Positions 44,481 to 54,417 of a DNA stretch of 64,000 bases are shown here, one piece after another; position 1 is the stretch's first letter, and each line of letters opens with the position of its first letter. Origin of the DNA: Emiliania huxleyi CCMP1516 (taxonomy: Eukaryota; Haptophyta; Isochrysidales; Noelaerhabdaceae); NCBI RefSeq assembly GCF_000372725.1, contig NW_005199601.1, positions 396,168 to 460,167 of the forward strand, read 5' to 3'. The translations under genes and the position numbers were made by a program. The notes under the pieces were generated by a model. It saw nothing but the letters and a program-made list of their open reading frames with translations, searched no databases and was not told the DNA's origin.

Positions 44481-44905
44481 ATGTGGAGCGCTCTCCTCTT
44501 CTCGCTTGCCGTGTTGCGCGCGGCCGCTGCGCCCGCGCCCGAGAAGCAGGAGGCTGTCGCGGCGCGCGGCGGCTGGATGCCGTTCGCGCAGCAGGGCGCC
44601 GCCACGGGCGGTGGCTTTGCCGCGCAAGGCACCGACACCGCCTGGCGCTTCTTCACGGACCCGAACTTTGACTTCCAGAAGGAAGGGCAGGCGTACCAGG
44701 CGTCGGGCGCGGCCACTGGCAACGCGTTTGGCGGCCTCTCGCAGGGCATGATGCCCACCGCGCCGGCGGCGGCGGCGGCCGAGGCCCCGCCCGCCGAGAA
44801 GGAGGAGACTGTCGAGGGCGCCAAGGCGCGCGGCGGCTGGATGCCGTTCGTGCAGCAGGGCGCCGCCACGGGCGGTGGCTTTGCCGCGCAAGGCACCGAC
44901 ACCGC
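44481..44905 (+). CDS. secreted repeat protein, 5' part (runs into assembly gap)
   Basis: ATG 44481 begins a clear signal peptide, MWSALLFSLAVLRAAAAPAP. A repeat unit of roughly 90 residues follows: ARGGWMPFAQQGAATGGGFA, AQGTDTAWRFFTDPNFDFQK, EGQAYQASGAATGNAFGGLS, then an Ala/Pro/Glu linker. A second unit starts ARGGWMPFVQQGAATGGGFA and runs into 668 N. Near-identical units explain the assembly failure. Probably extracellular or in the secretory pathway; family unknown. The 3' end is missing. Confidence 0.7.
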
Positions 44906-45573
44906 NNNNNNNNNNNNNNNNNNNNNNNNNNNNNNNNNNNNNNNNNNNNNNNNNNNNNNNNNNNNNNNNNNNNNNNNNNNNNNNNNNNNNNNNNNNNNNN
45001 NNNNNNNNNNNNNNNNNNNNNNNNNNNNNNNNNNNNNNNNNNNNNNNNNNNNNNNNNNNNNNNNNNNNNNNNNNNNNNNNNNNNNNNNNNNNNNNNNNNN
45101 NNNNNNNNNNNNNNNNNNNNNNNNNNNNNNNNNNNNNNNNNNNNNNNNNNNNNNNNNNNNNNNNNNNNNNNNNNNNNNNNNNNNNNNNNNNNNNNNNNNN
45201 NNNNNNNNNNNNNNNNNNNNNNNNNNNNNNNNNNNNNNNNNNNNNNNNNNNNNNNNNNNNNNNNNNNNNNNNNNNNNNNNNNNNNNNNNNNNNNNNNNNN
45301 NNNNNNNNNNNNNNNNNNNNNNNNNNNNNNNNNNNNNNNNNNNNNNNNNNNNNNNNNNNNNNNNNNNNNNNNNNNNNNNNNNNNNNNNNNNNNNNNNNNN
45401 NNNNNNNNNNNNNNNNNNNNNNNNNNNNNNNNNNNNNNNNNNNNNNNNNNNNNNNNNNNNNNNNNNNNNNNNNNNNNNNNNNNNNNNNNNNNNNNNNNNN
45501 NNNNNNNNNNNNNNNNNNNNNNNNNNNNNNNNNNNNNNNNNNNNNNNNNNNNNNNNNNNNNNNNNNNNNNNNN
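44906..45573. other. assembly gap (668 N)
   Basis: A sized gap inside a protein with near-identical tandem units. After the gap the frame is short and A-rich (45574-45700), so the gene end is unknown. Confidence 0.95.
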
Positions 45574-46392
45574 GAGGGAGGAGAACAAAGTCAAGACACG
45601 GCTGAGTCAAGAAGGTGCAAAAAATAGGGGACAACAGAAAAACTCCGCACAACAAAAGCAAGAAAGGACGGAAGGCAGAAAGCGAAAAAGAACCCCCCCC
45701 CCCCCCCCCCCGCCCGCGTCTCTCAACCTCTGCCCGCCTCACGCCCTGGCCTCGTCCCTCTTCGTCCCCCCCCCAGGCTCTCGGCATCGCCCTCGCCATC
45801 ATCACCATCCGCCGCCGCCGCAGCAAGGAGTCCCCCCCCCTGCCGCTCGTCTGATCCGGGGCAGAACGAGGTGCGACCCTGGATTGCTCTTGCGGGGCGA
45901 AGAGTTGCTCGAGCTCCTCGGACTCGGGCTCGCGAGCTTTTGGCGCGCTAGTTGGCCGCGCAGGCAGAGGGGCGTGGGGGGAGGGAGGTGCGGTTTCGGG
46001 GTCGGTCTGCTCTCTGGGAAGGGGAGGGGCGCGCGGGGCGGCGGCGTGGGAGGGGCGGGGGCAGTCAGGCCGTTTGTGTCCTCCGGCCCTCATTTCTTCG
46101 TTCTCGAATCACGTCAATCGTGCGTGCGCTGTACGAGACTGGTGGTGTCCAAGGACCAAGCCCTCAGTGTGCACCATGTCTCAGGCCTGACGGTGTGATG
46201 CTGTTGCTGATGCGTGATGGGTGCGCGCTGAGAGAGATAGCTATGAGCGTGAAAGGAAACTCATTTTGACGGCTGTGAACGGCGTCTCGAATGGCGACGC
46301 TTCCTCCGAGGGATCCCCGCGACATATACAGACCCTAACTCGGACAAGTCGGTCGACAAGCTGGTCGAGATTTCCAATAGCCAGCTCGAAAA
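45574..46392. other. spacer, no gene seen
   Basis: A-rich then C-homopolymer sequence (45692-45712), followed by GC-rich low-complexity DNA. Frames are open but show no motif. Confidence 0.45.
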
Positions 46393-46980
46393 ATGCTGTC
46401 GGCCACCGACAAATCCTTACTTGATCGACTCCGTGATGAGATCGCTGAAAGTCGCCGTTTGCAGCGGAAGCAGGCCATCGCGCTGGCGACAACGGCAGAG
46501 CGACTCTCTAGGGTCGACGAACGCCTCGGAAACTTGGAGCTGCATGTGCGAGAAAGGGCTTGTGTCATCGGCCTCGCTCAGAGCACTGAGCAGTTTAGCA
46601 GCCTTGCCAATCAGATTGAGCTCTCCGTCGGGGGCGACGGGCAGCCTGAATGTCACATCATGATGCCTCCGCCGCCAGTGCCGCCCTCGGCAGCGACTCG
46701 GGCGGCATGCGCAGCGGCGATCTGCGGCGACGCTGGCGCAAGCATGTCTCCGGGCCAGGGTGTCCTCCATGTGGTGCGTTTATCACACCCTCTCGTTGGT
46801 AGCTGCACCTATGACCCGTTGACCCCTCTCCGCACCCCCCCTCCCCTTCCGCCCCTGTTTGCAAGGGGGACGCATCGCAGGCTATCTACCTCCCCCTCGC
46901 CTGCCTTGCCGACCCTTACTTCGACGCTGCACGGCTACGCGGCCGCGGCCGCGACGGCGGCGGCGGCGGCGGCCGCCGCC

Positions 46981-47071
<91 letters not shown>

Positions 47072-47117
47072 GGGCGGGGGCGGCGACGACAACGGCAGAA
47101 TCGACGAGTACATGTAG
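46393..47117 (+). CDS. coiled-coil protein with long polyglycine tract
   Basis: Two exons, 46393-46773 and 46881-47117, with a 107-nt GT-AG intron, give 205 aa. The N-terminal 70 residues are helical and charged (LLDRLRDEIAESRRLQRKQA, LSRVDERLGNLELHVRERA), a likely coiled coil. After the splice comes AIYLPLACLADPYFDAARLR, then RGRGRD and a polyglycine stretch of about 40 residues coded by an almost pure GGC repeat, ending DDNGRIDEYM. This frame was chosen because it ends in a well-formed acidic tail; the other two frames give polyalanine or polyarginine. Repeat length is probably unstable. Confidence 0.5.
46955..47075 (+). repeat. (GGC)n trinucleotide repeat
   Basis: About 120 bp of GGC units with few interruptions, inside exon 2 of the coiled-coil gene. 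Similar but shorter GGC runs occur in the UBR4-like (8608-8663) and Coa1-like (41495-41570) genes. Confidence 0.95.
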
Positions 47118-47317
47118 GCGGCGGAGCAAGCGAGATGAAGGGGCAGGGATGGATCCCGGGTGGCGGTATTCGACATCCTTCGGTCGTGAAACCACCGACT
47201 ATCTCTGTTGCTTTTGGTTTTGTGCACACTGGTTTTGAGAGAGATTCTTCTCTGGTTTTGTCTCTCTGGAACTCTTTCTTGTGAATGAAAAGGCGGCCAA
47301 GGCGCGTCGGGACTGTC

Positions 47318-47377
47318 CTCCCATCCCTCTTTTGGACTGTACGTGTTCTTTCTTTCTTTTTCTTTCTTTAGGGAGAG
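47318..47377 (+). mobile_element. R1 retroposon, truncated copy
   Basis: GTCCTCCCATCCCTCTTTTGG followed by a degenerate TTCTTTCTTTC tail; only the R1 3' end is kept. Confidence 0.6.
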
Positions 47378-48564
47378 ACACAACACAGATAATCAGATTT
47401 TTTGACCCCCCTCCACTTCAGCTCCATCCACGTACGTGGCGTCCCGTCGCGCGTCGGGTCAGTTTTCTTCTCTGTTTATATGTGCAAGAACCGGGTTCCT
47501 CCCACCACAGAAAAATAATTATCATTCGGCAGAGGACCCAGGGCTGGAGCAGCGCGCAGCAGACCCAAGGCCAAGCCAAGATGAATGAATGAGTCGCTCC
47601 GCCGGGAGCGTCTCACATGACAAGAGAAGAAACATGCACATACATACATTCATTCATGACTCTCACTCAGCGCTTTGATCCCAATCACGACACATGTGTG
47701 ACTCGCCTAGTGTGGAGACGCCGTGTACCGTGGGGCCTTGTTGTCCTCGCACGGGGGTACCCGTGTGTGTGTGTCTCGCGCCTTGCGGGGGAGGGAGCGG
47801 AAAGGAGGACCCGAGGTGAGTATAGGAGGAGAGTCAGGTGGCTATAAGCTGTGTGCCGCTCCCAGTCTGGTCGTGGTCGAGACCGAGGTGTCGAACTGAG
47901 AGGCACTACTGGAGGGTTCCTCCGGCCACCGCTCGACTACCCACGCACATGGCCGGTCCTGTGGCTTGCCTGTGGACTCGCTCAGAAGCCTCAATTCGCG
48001 CACACCTTTGCTCTCTGGCTCCCGCGAGTGCGTTCAGGCCACTCAAGCAGGCGACGCCGAGCACCCGCAATGCATCTCGCCGGGGCGCCACCTATCGACC
48101 CGACTGATTGGCAGCATCAAAGCCGACCCCATGACGGTCCTTCGGTGGCTGACGCAACTGCCGCGAGAGAACATTCCCCCGAGAGGGCGCCGAGAGAACA
48201 TTCCCCCGAGAGGACAAAAGAAAGGCGTCGCACCCCCTCCGTGCGCAGTGTGCCCCCCGCTATGTGTCGCCGATTGGGGCACGCTCTCCTGTGCAGTCAG
48301 GGCAAGCGGGGGCGAGGCGCAGTCCCCCTGGTCTATACTGGTGTGGTTCTGTCCCTAGTCTCGGAGGGGGGCAAAAAGATAAGAATATCTATTTTTTGTG
48401 ACTCCCATGGATGCAGTCGGGTGGGGCACGGTGCTGGGGGGCGGTCCGGTGCGCCACAACAGCCTCTTTTCCGCGCCCCCCCCGCAAGGCGCGCGATACA
48501 CGCCTCCCTGGCTGACCCCCATCCAGTTCGACACCTCCATCCTGACCGTGGAACCCGTGACTGT

Positions 48565-48645
48565 CGTTGCTGTCTCTCCCTTCTCGACTGTCTGTGCTTG
48601 TTTGTGCGTCTTGGGTCCGTCCGGGGTTGTGTTTTGGTGAGGAAC
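48565..48645 (+). repeat. dispersed repeat shared with element C
   Basis: GTCTCTCCCTTCTCGACTGT, CTGTGCTTGT and a CCGGGGTTGTG block recur inverted at 57545-57455, inside element C of the 5-phosphatase gene. Confidence 0.65.
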
Positions 48646-48949
48646 TCCAACTTCAACCGGTCAATCAAATAGAACGCAACGAGAACAACTCTCTCTCACA
48701 GCACACAGGTTCGACACAGGTACGCGACAGTACCAAAAGAGAGCTCAGTCGCGGGGGCGCCTACACGAAGGCGTCGAGGTGGGCGAAGGGGGTGAGGGGG
48801 ATTAAAATTAACCCCGCCCACACCGCCTCAGGTTGCCCCTGCGCGCCGCTGCACGCTTGCCCGCCTTCTTCGCCCCGAGGGGCGTGGCCGTGGCAGGCGT
48901 CCTGCGTTGCCATCACGTTGTCGATCTTCTCGCTCGGCACCTTATATAC

Positions 48950-49740
48950 ATGCAGCGCCTCGGCCGCTTCGGGCGCCTGCTCTGCGTCGGGAGTCTCGGT
49001 GCGGCGTCGGCCGCCGCTGTGCGGGCGGCGGCCACGATGGCCGCTCGCGGTGTCGACTATGAAAAGCTCGGCGGGCGCGGGTACGGCTCGATAAAGTCGT
49101 GGGGCCGGGAAGCGGGACAGTTTGCGCTGAGGGATGAGGTGCCGTCGACCTCGTCCGACGGCTTCGAGGTGGCCACAGTAGCGGGCGGCTGTTTCTGGGG
49201 AATTGAGCTCCGACTGCAGCGGCTCGATGGCGTCGTCGCGACCTGCGTCGGGTACACGCAGGGGCGCACGCGAGAGCCCACGTACGACGACGTGTGCGGC
49301 GGAGGCACGGGCCACACCGAGGTCGCGCGCATGCAGCGCCGCAAGCTCCGTCGGGAAGCTGCTAGAGCGCGCGCGCTGTCTCGCCTTAGGCGGTGCAGCT
49401 CATCTATGACCCAGAGGTCCTCGCGTACTCGACCATCTGCGAGACGCTGCTCGCGTCGCTCGACCCGACCGCCGTGGACCGGGTGGGCAACGATTACGGC
49501 TCGCAGTACCGACACGGGATCTACTACCACTCGGACAAGCAGCGCGGGGTGGCAGAGGCGGCGATCGCGGACGCGCAGGCCAGAGCCGGCCGCCGCAAGG
49601 TGGTGACCGAGGTCAGGCCGGCGACGGTCTTTTGGCCCGCCGAGCAGCACCACCAGCAGTACCTGCAGCGCGGCGGCCGGTTCGGCTCGCCCCAGTCGGC
49701 GGCGAAGGGCTGCAGCGACCGCGTGCGGTGCTACGGGTGA
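48950..49740 (+). CDS. msrA: peptide-methionine (S)-S-oxide reductase (MsrA)
   Basis: Exons 48950-49321 and 49390-49740 with a 68-nt GT-AG intron (240 aa). It reduces methionine-S-sulfoxide, repairing oxidised proteins. The catalytic Cys is in VAGGCFWGIELRLQ. Family motifs follow: VGYTQGRTREPTYDDVCGGG, GHTEAVQLIYDPEVL across the splice, DYGSQYRHGIYYHSDKQ and WPAEQHHQQYLQ. The C-terminus KGCSDRVRCYG carries the two resolving cysteines typical of plant-type MsrA. The first 30 residues (MQRLGRFGRLLCVGSLGAAS) look like an organelle-targeting or signal sequence; a second Met before AARGVDYEK could give a cytosolic form. Confidence 0.93.
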
Positions 49741-50837
49741 GGTGGGGGCGGGGACGGGCACCGAGAGAGAGGCGAGGAGGAGCACAGGCTGCCGAGCGAC
49801 TCCTGCGCGTCGTGCTCGCGGCGGTGGCAGTCGCGCAGAGCTGAGCAGCTGACGCAGCTGCCAGCTCCAGCGCAGCTCAGAGATCTCACGCCGCCGCGTG
49901 CCGCGGGCATCGACATCATCGAGCCTCGCATTCGTTCGCACTTTCTTTTTCTCGCTCTTCTATAATATCTTATCATCTTCGAGTTCGACTTGTCTCGTCG
50001 CCCCCGGGTGCCGGGTGTGGTCTGTGGAGAGATGCGAGGGACCTTTTGCCCCACCACTTTGTGTGGGGGGAGAAATTCACCTTACACCTTAGAAAACCAG
50101 CGAGTTTACTAGAACTAGATACTACTTACTACCTCATGACATCCCGGTTTCCACCGCTCGTCTTCCTGTTCTCGAAAGAAGGCGAGGAGGACGAGAGCGG
50201 CCCGCCGCACAGACCGCGAGCAGACAGCGCCCGCTGGCCGTCTCGAGACATTCGCAAAGAACGCTAGCTACATGGGAGGGCTTCGTGAAGGATGGATTGA
50301 AAAACATTCGAACGAAGAAGAGGCGACTGGAGGAACCGGCAGAGCACACTGCGGGACTGTGTGACTCCTGGGGTTTCTGGCATCTGGGACTCTTGAAGAG
50401 GTGTGCTGTCGCTATTCTCACAAGTTCGCCTCATGAGGCTCAACTCGGTTTTCTTTTTCAAGAGGACGAGACGGCTTTTAAGCCTTAACGCGAACGGAAG
50501 TCGGAACCCATGATCGGACGCACAGTCACAGATCGGACCCTGAGGATTCACCTGTCCCCGCGTCGGCTCTGTTCACATCACGCGGCTACCCGTGACCCGA
50601 CCAGTAAGGGTGCGACGGCTGCAATCTGAACATACCGTAGTCCGCTTGCGACACCCGCACCCGTCACACGTAAAACGAATAAAGCCGGGACGACCCGCTT
50701 ACGTACATGACAGATCACAACAAAGATCCACAGGCTCCTCGTGGGTGCGTGTGTCTCAGAGTCCTTCACTTGCCACAGCCCCACCCACGGACGCTCCCCA
50801 TGGAGCGAAGGGCTGCAGTTGCGGGCTTGCGGCCATC
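49741..50837. other. spacer, no gene seen
   Basis: 3' region of msrA, then AT-richer sequence between two genes facing each other. No motif-bearing frame, RNA gene or clear repeat recognised. Confidence 0.5.
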
Positions 50838-52040
50838 TCAGCAGCCCGCGTCGAACACGACATGGAAGTCGCAGAAGGTTACCATCTCCGTTCCGGCCGC
50901 CTGCTCCCCCGGCCACTTCAGAGCGCTCAGCACCTTGCTCATTCGCGAGCGCAGCTCGTTCTCCAGGGCGCCGTGCTGCAGCGACCCGACGGGCCACCCG
51001 AGGAGATCCGCCGTAAAGTCGGCGCTGACGCGTTGGATGGCGAAGGAGGGCTCGTCGACGAAGCCCGTGCCTGCGAGGAAGCTCATGCCGAGCTGGCTGT
51101 CGAGGTCGAAGCCGAGAGCACACATGCGAGGCCCGAGACGGATGCCGAGCACGACGTCATCGCCCGCGGAGTCTTGGAAGCCGGTGCAGTGGAGGCTGAC
51201 GTCAGAGAACACGCCGCTGTTGTGCGCCTTTTGCCACGCCACGTAGTCGGATGGATCCGTGTGCTTTGAGGTGGGCATGCCAATACGGGCGAGTAGGTCC
51301 GCGAGGGCGTCGTGAAGGTGATACTTGAGCCACGGGCCACTGTAGTCCAGCGACGTCTCGAGTGCGTGCTGGAGTGCTTCCTCGTCCGTGAAGTCGAAAT
51401 ATGGGCCGCGCGCCGGGTCCGGCTCGGCCTCGACGGGGTCGGAAGCGCCGCCCCCCATGCCGCTGGGGCCCTTGTACCAGCGTCGGCCAATGTACAGCAG
51501 GCGACGCAGCTCGCTGAAACTGAACTCGAGTCCATAGCACAGCGTCGCCTGCCCGGAGAAGAGATAGCCCTCCGCCTCCGGGTCGCCGCCATCTTTGCCG
51601 GCGGCCTTGAAGGCGACGCACGCAGGGCCATGCATCGATAGGGCGCCGAGCGGCAGCGTCGGCGGCCAGGCTTCGTACGCGTCCTCGTCCGAAGAGCGCT
51701 GCTCGCCGAGGTAATTGTAAGGCGAGTCGCCGGCCAGCCGACGCTGAAGCTCGGCTCCTGCACATCGGCGAAGGTGCGCCGTCCACAGGTCGGGCTCGTC
51801 GACGGCGCCAAAAATCTGGGGTGCGATTTGGCGTGCGGCGCTCTCGCGGAGCCACGCACGGACTGCGTCGAGGCGACGCTGAGCGAGGCGCAGCAGCTCC
51901 GGCTGCTGTGCTTCGAGCGCGGTGGCCCTCACAACCTCGCGCAAGCTCTCGGAGGTGCGTTGGAGCGAGAGGGCGCCCGTGGCCTTGCACGCGGTCGTGA
52001 TGCGCGTCAGGAGCTCCGTTGGGAGAGTATCAAGCGACAT
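50838..52040 (-). CDS. F-box-like protein, function unknown
   Basis: Single exon, 400 aa, from ATG 52040 to a stop at 50840-50838. The N-terminus MSLDTLPTELLTRITTACKA, LSLQRTSESLREVV has the F-box pattern used to bind Skp1 in SCF ubiquitin ligases. The rest is globular with many aromatic residues (FSFSELRRLLYIGRRWYKGP, LDYSGPWLKYHLHDALADLL, VVLGIRLGPRMCALGFDLDS), ending MVTFCDFHVVFDAGC. I do not recognise the substrate domain. No intron is needed. Confidence 0.65.
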   Translation of the reverse strand: MSLDTLPTELLTRITTACKATGALSLQRTSESLREVVRATALEAQQPELLRLAQRRLDAVRAWLRESAARQIAPQIFGAVDEPDLWTAHLRRCAGAELQRRLAGDSPYNYLGEQRSSDEDAYEAWPPTLPLGALSMHGPACVAFKAAGKDGGDPEAEGYLFSGQATLCYGLEFSFSELRRLLYIGRRWYKGPSGMGGGASDPVEAEPDPARGPYFDFTDEEALQHALETSLDYSGPWLKYHLHDALADLLARIGMPTSKHTDPSDYVAWQKAHNSGVFSDVSLHCTGFQDSAGDDVVLGIRLGPRMCALGFDLDSQLGMSFLAGTGFVDEPSFAIQRVSADFTADLLGWPVGSLQHGALENELRSRMSKVLSALKWPGEQAAGTEMVTFCDFHVVFDAGC

Positions 52041-52740
52041 GTCGCTGCAGGAAAATGTGTTTGCTGAGGTGTGGGCGTTTGGTTGTCCACAATCTGCTGC
52101 CGGGCCAAGTGAGAACTAGAGCACCCGTTCACAGCCATGTTATTCACACCGCGAGGGCATCTGCCGGCGCTCGTCTGCCAAAGTGGCGCCAGAGTGGAGA
52201 ACTGGAGGCTGCATATTCAACTGGCCGAGGCGGTCTACCGTCCGGCGGCGGCGGTCTACCGTTCGGCGGCTGAAAAAGTGGGAGACGAGTCTACCGCGGT
52301 CTACCAAGTCTACCGGTAGACTGGTGTCGTAGGTTCATTACGGTCTACCGGTAGACTGCGGTAGACTCGTCTACCAAATGGTCTACCGTCTACCCCAGTC
52401 TACCCCAGTCTACCGGTAGACGGTAGACGGGCCACCCCTCAGGCGGTGTCCTGCTCTCTCCTCTGCACAGCTGCAAATTGCATTGTGCGCTCTCTCCACA
52501 CGTGTCTAGTATGCAGAAACCATGCTCAAAACGTCGCTCGCGTCGGCTTTCATGATCATTAACTGGCGCTCTCAATTCGAGATCGCGCGCCGCGGTCTCA
52601 GCTCTCACACCGTCACAGGTGGAGTGAATTTAGTACTTAGTACATACAACGAGCGCGCGAAAACGTTAAATAAACCTGAGGCCTGTGGCTGTGCCGGCGC
52701 CCGCGCGGGCAAAACGCGCAATAGACAAAACCCAGCGTCG
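52041..52740. other. spacer with palindrome cluster
   Basis: Between an F-box gene start and the kinase 3' end. The main content is the GTCTACC/GGTAGAC cluster at 52228-52440; the rest shows nothing recognisable. Confidence 0.5.
52228..52440. repeat. GTCTACC/GGTAGAC palindrome cluster
   Basis: About 17 copies of the heptamer in either orientation within 210 bp, including three perfect GTCTACCGGTAGAC palindromes. It lies roughly 190-400 bp upstream of the F-box gene (start 52040, transcribed leftward). Confidence 0.85.
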
Positions 52741-54143
52741 TCACCTCTCCGCGGACTGCCACGACACCCCTTCCTCCCCCTCGGGCTCGGCGGCGTCGGC
52801 CGCGACGCGCAGCGAGAAGGCGGCGTGGCAGCCCGCCTGGCCGGCGGGGCGGAGGTGCAGCTCCCCGCCGTGGTAGCGCGCGTGCAGTGCGGCGAGCGGC
52901 AAGCCCATGCCGAGGCCCTCGAAAGGTGCGCCTGTTCACGGGTGCAAGTGTGAAGAGACGCTGCTCACGGTTTCATGCCGAAGCCCTCGGCAAGAGGGGG
53001 CGCCGAAGGCGCGCGAGTAGGTGTAATTTGGCTCCCGCTCCTACGGCATGAATGCAACAGAGTCAGGGCGGGAAAGCGGTATCATGCAGTGCATTCAGAG
53101 CATCGTGCGAGCACAACTGCTGCAAACACAGCGAGTGCAGCTGAATACAGCGAATACGGCTGAACACGCGTCCTCTCGAGCTGCTCGGGACACAAGGACA
53201 CGGACCAGAGGCTACTGCCGTGGCTGCAGCGGCTGCTGCAGTGGAGGTGCGTGCGCTTGAGGCGCGTTCCTGCGCGGCCGCACGGACTCTATATCTCGGC
53301 ATACCTCGGCTATATCTCGGCTCCTCCCCGCATCTAGGCTCCCTCTGCCGGGTTTGTCGAGTGGAGGAAGCGCAACGCCTCCTCGGGCGCGCCGGCGAGG
53401 CCGCCGCCCGCGTCCGTGACGCCGACAAAGGCGGCACCGCCCCTTGATCCGTACCGCACGATCACCGGAGGCAGCCGGTCGAGACAGTCGGCGCCGACCG
53501 AGCGGCAGTGCGCTCCCATCGCATTCTTCAGCAGCTCGTGCAGCGCAAAGCCGACAAAGGGAGCGACGAGCACGCCGTCTGCTTGGGCGGCCTCGCCGCC
53601 CTCCTCGCCGCTCGCTCGGCCGCCCGTGCCGGGCTCGTCCCCGCCGCCGCTCGCCACCACCCGCTGCAGCCGCACCTCTGGGCTGTCGCCGTACTTCTCG
53701 CGGCAAAACGCGCGGGCGTCCTCAATGACGTCGGCGCAGAGAGAGGAGAGGAGGCTGCCTTCGAGGAGCATACCCCGTCGAGCCTCGGGGCTGGCGCCCG
53801 CGGCGGCGGATTGGACGAGTGCGCGGGCGCCGATGATGGCAGAGAAGGTGCCGTGTAGCAGCGCCTGCGCGGACGGAGACGAGCGGATGGCCGGCTCCAG
53901 GGAGCGGATCGCTGCGACCGCACGGCCCGCGCTGGCGTCTGCTGCCGCGAGAGCGTCGGCGTCGGACGACTGGGCAGAGGCCTCGTCCCAGCCGCGCACG
54001 AGGTGGCCGGTGGCGTCATCGAACGCAGCGGGCAAGCGCAGAGCGCCGAGCGCAGCGCGGTGGCTGGCAAGCCGCTTCCGGAAGGCAGCGGAGAGCTCCG
54101 CCGCCGGGATGTGGAGGAGGTCGAAGCGGCTAAAGCGCCGCAT
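52741..54143 (-). CDS. mitochondrial protein kinase of the PDK/BCKDK family
   Basis: Exons 54143-53349 and 52917-52741 on the minus strand, GC-AG intron of 431 nt; 323 aa. These kinases phosphorylate pyruvate or branched-chain 2-oxoacid dehydrogenase E1 in the mitochondrial matrix. N-terminal FSRFDLLHIPAAELSAAFRK fits the family's helical domain. The histidine-kinase-type ATP fold is visible: HELLKNAMGAH (N box), VTDAGGGLAG (G1), then after the intron GLGMGLPLAALHARYHGGEL (G2) and the last strand. The protein is shorter than usual (about 400 aa) and the splice between LHSTNP and GLGMG may omit a few residues. The intron contains an element-B-like sequence. No clear targeting peptide after MRRFSRF; the frame is open upstream. 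Confidence 0.82.
53040..53190 (-). mobile_element. Element-B-like sequence in the kinase intron
   Basis: On the minus strand CTCGAGAGGACGCGTGTTC, CTGTATTCAGCTGCACTCG, GATGCTCTGAATGCACTGCA and CGCCCTGACTCTGTTGCATT align in order with the element B copies at 14186 and 58985. Sense orientation relative to the host gene. The ends are eroded. Confidence 0.6.
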
Positions 54144-54197
54144 GCCAGGCCAGGAGAGTTGGCCGTACTCGAGTACCCGGTAGATTCCTAGCCCTGG

Positions 54198-54417
54198 GTT
54201 CCGGCTCCTAGCCGGATAGGGGGTCTGCTGCTGGCCCCTCCCAGGGGCATAGGTAGGTAGGTTGGTCTTGTTTCGTCCAAAACCCTGCAATAGGTAGGTA
54301 CCCCCTATTTTCCTCTTTTTCGCTTCGCTGCGCCGCGGCCTGGGGATAGGTAGGTAGGTAGGGCGTTTTGGCGCGAGTCAGTGGCGACAGACCCCCTATC
54401 CGGCTAGGAGCCGGAAC
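54198..54417. mobile_element. 220-bp MITE between two genes
   Basis: Inverted ends of about 30 bp (starting GTTCCGGCTCCTAGCCGG) and a 5-bp duplication CCTGG (54193-54197, 54418-54422) define it. The interior has TAGGTAGG repeats. It lies at the 3' end of the ShK/Pro-rich gene and 55 bp upstream of the kinase start, both on the minus strand. Confidence 0.8.

Larger units (their letters stand above)
47118..48949. other. spacer with repeats
   Basis: Holds a truncated R1 copy (47318-47377), a direct repeat of AGAGAACATTCCCCCGAGAG (48168-48220), and a repeat shared with intronic element C (48565-48645). Frames are open but unconvincing. CACCTTATATACATG just before the MsrA start could be TATA-like. 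Confidence 0.5.
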
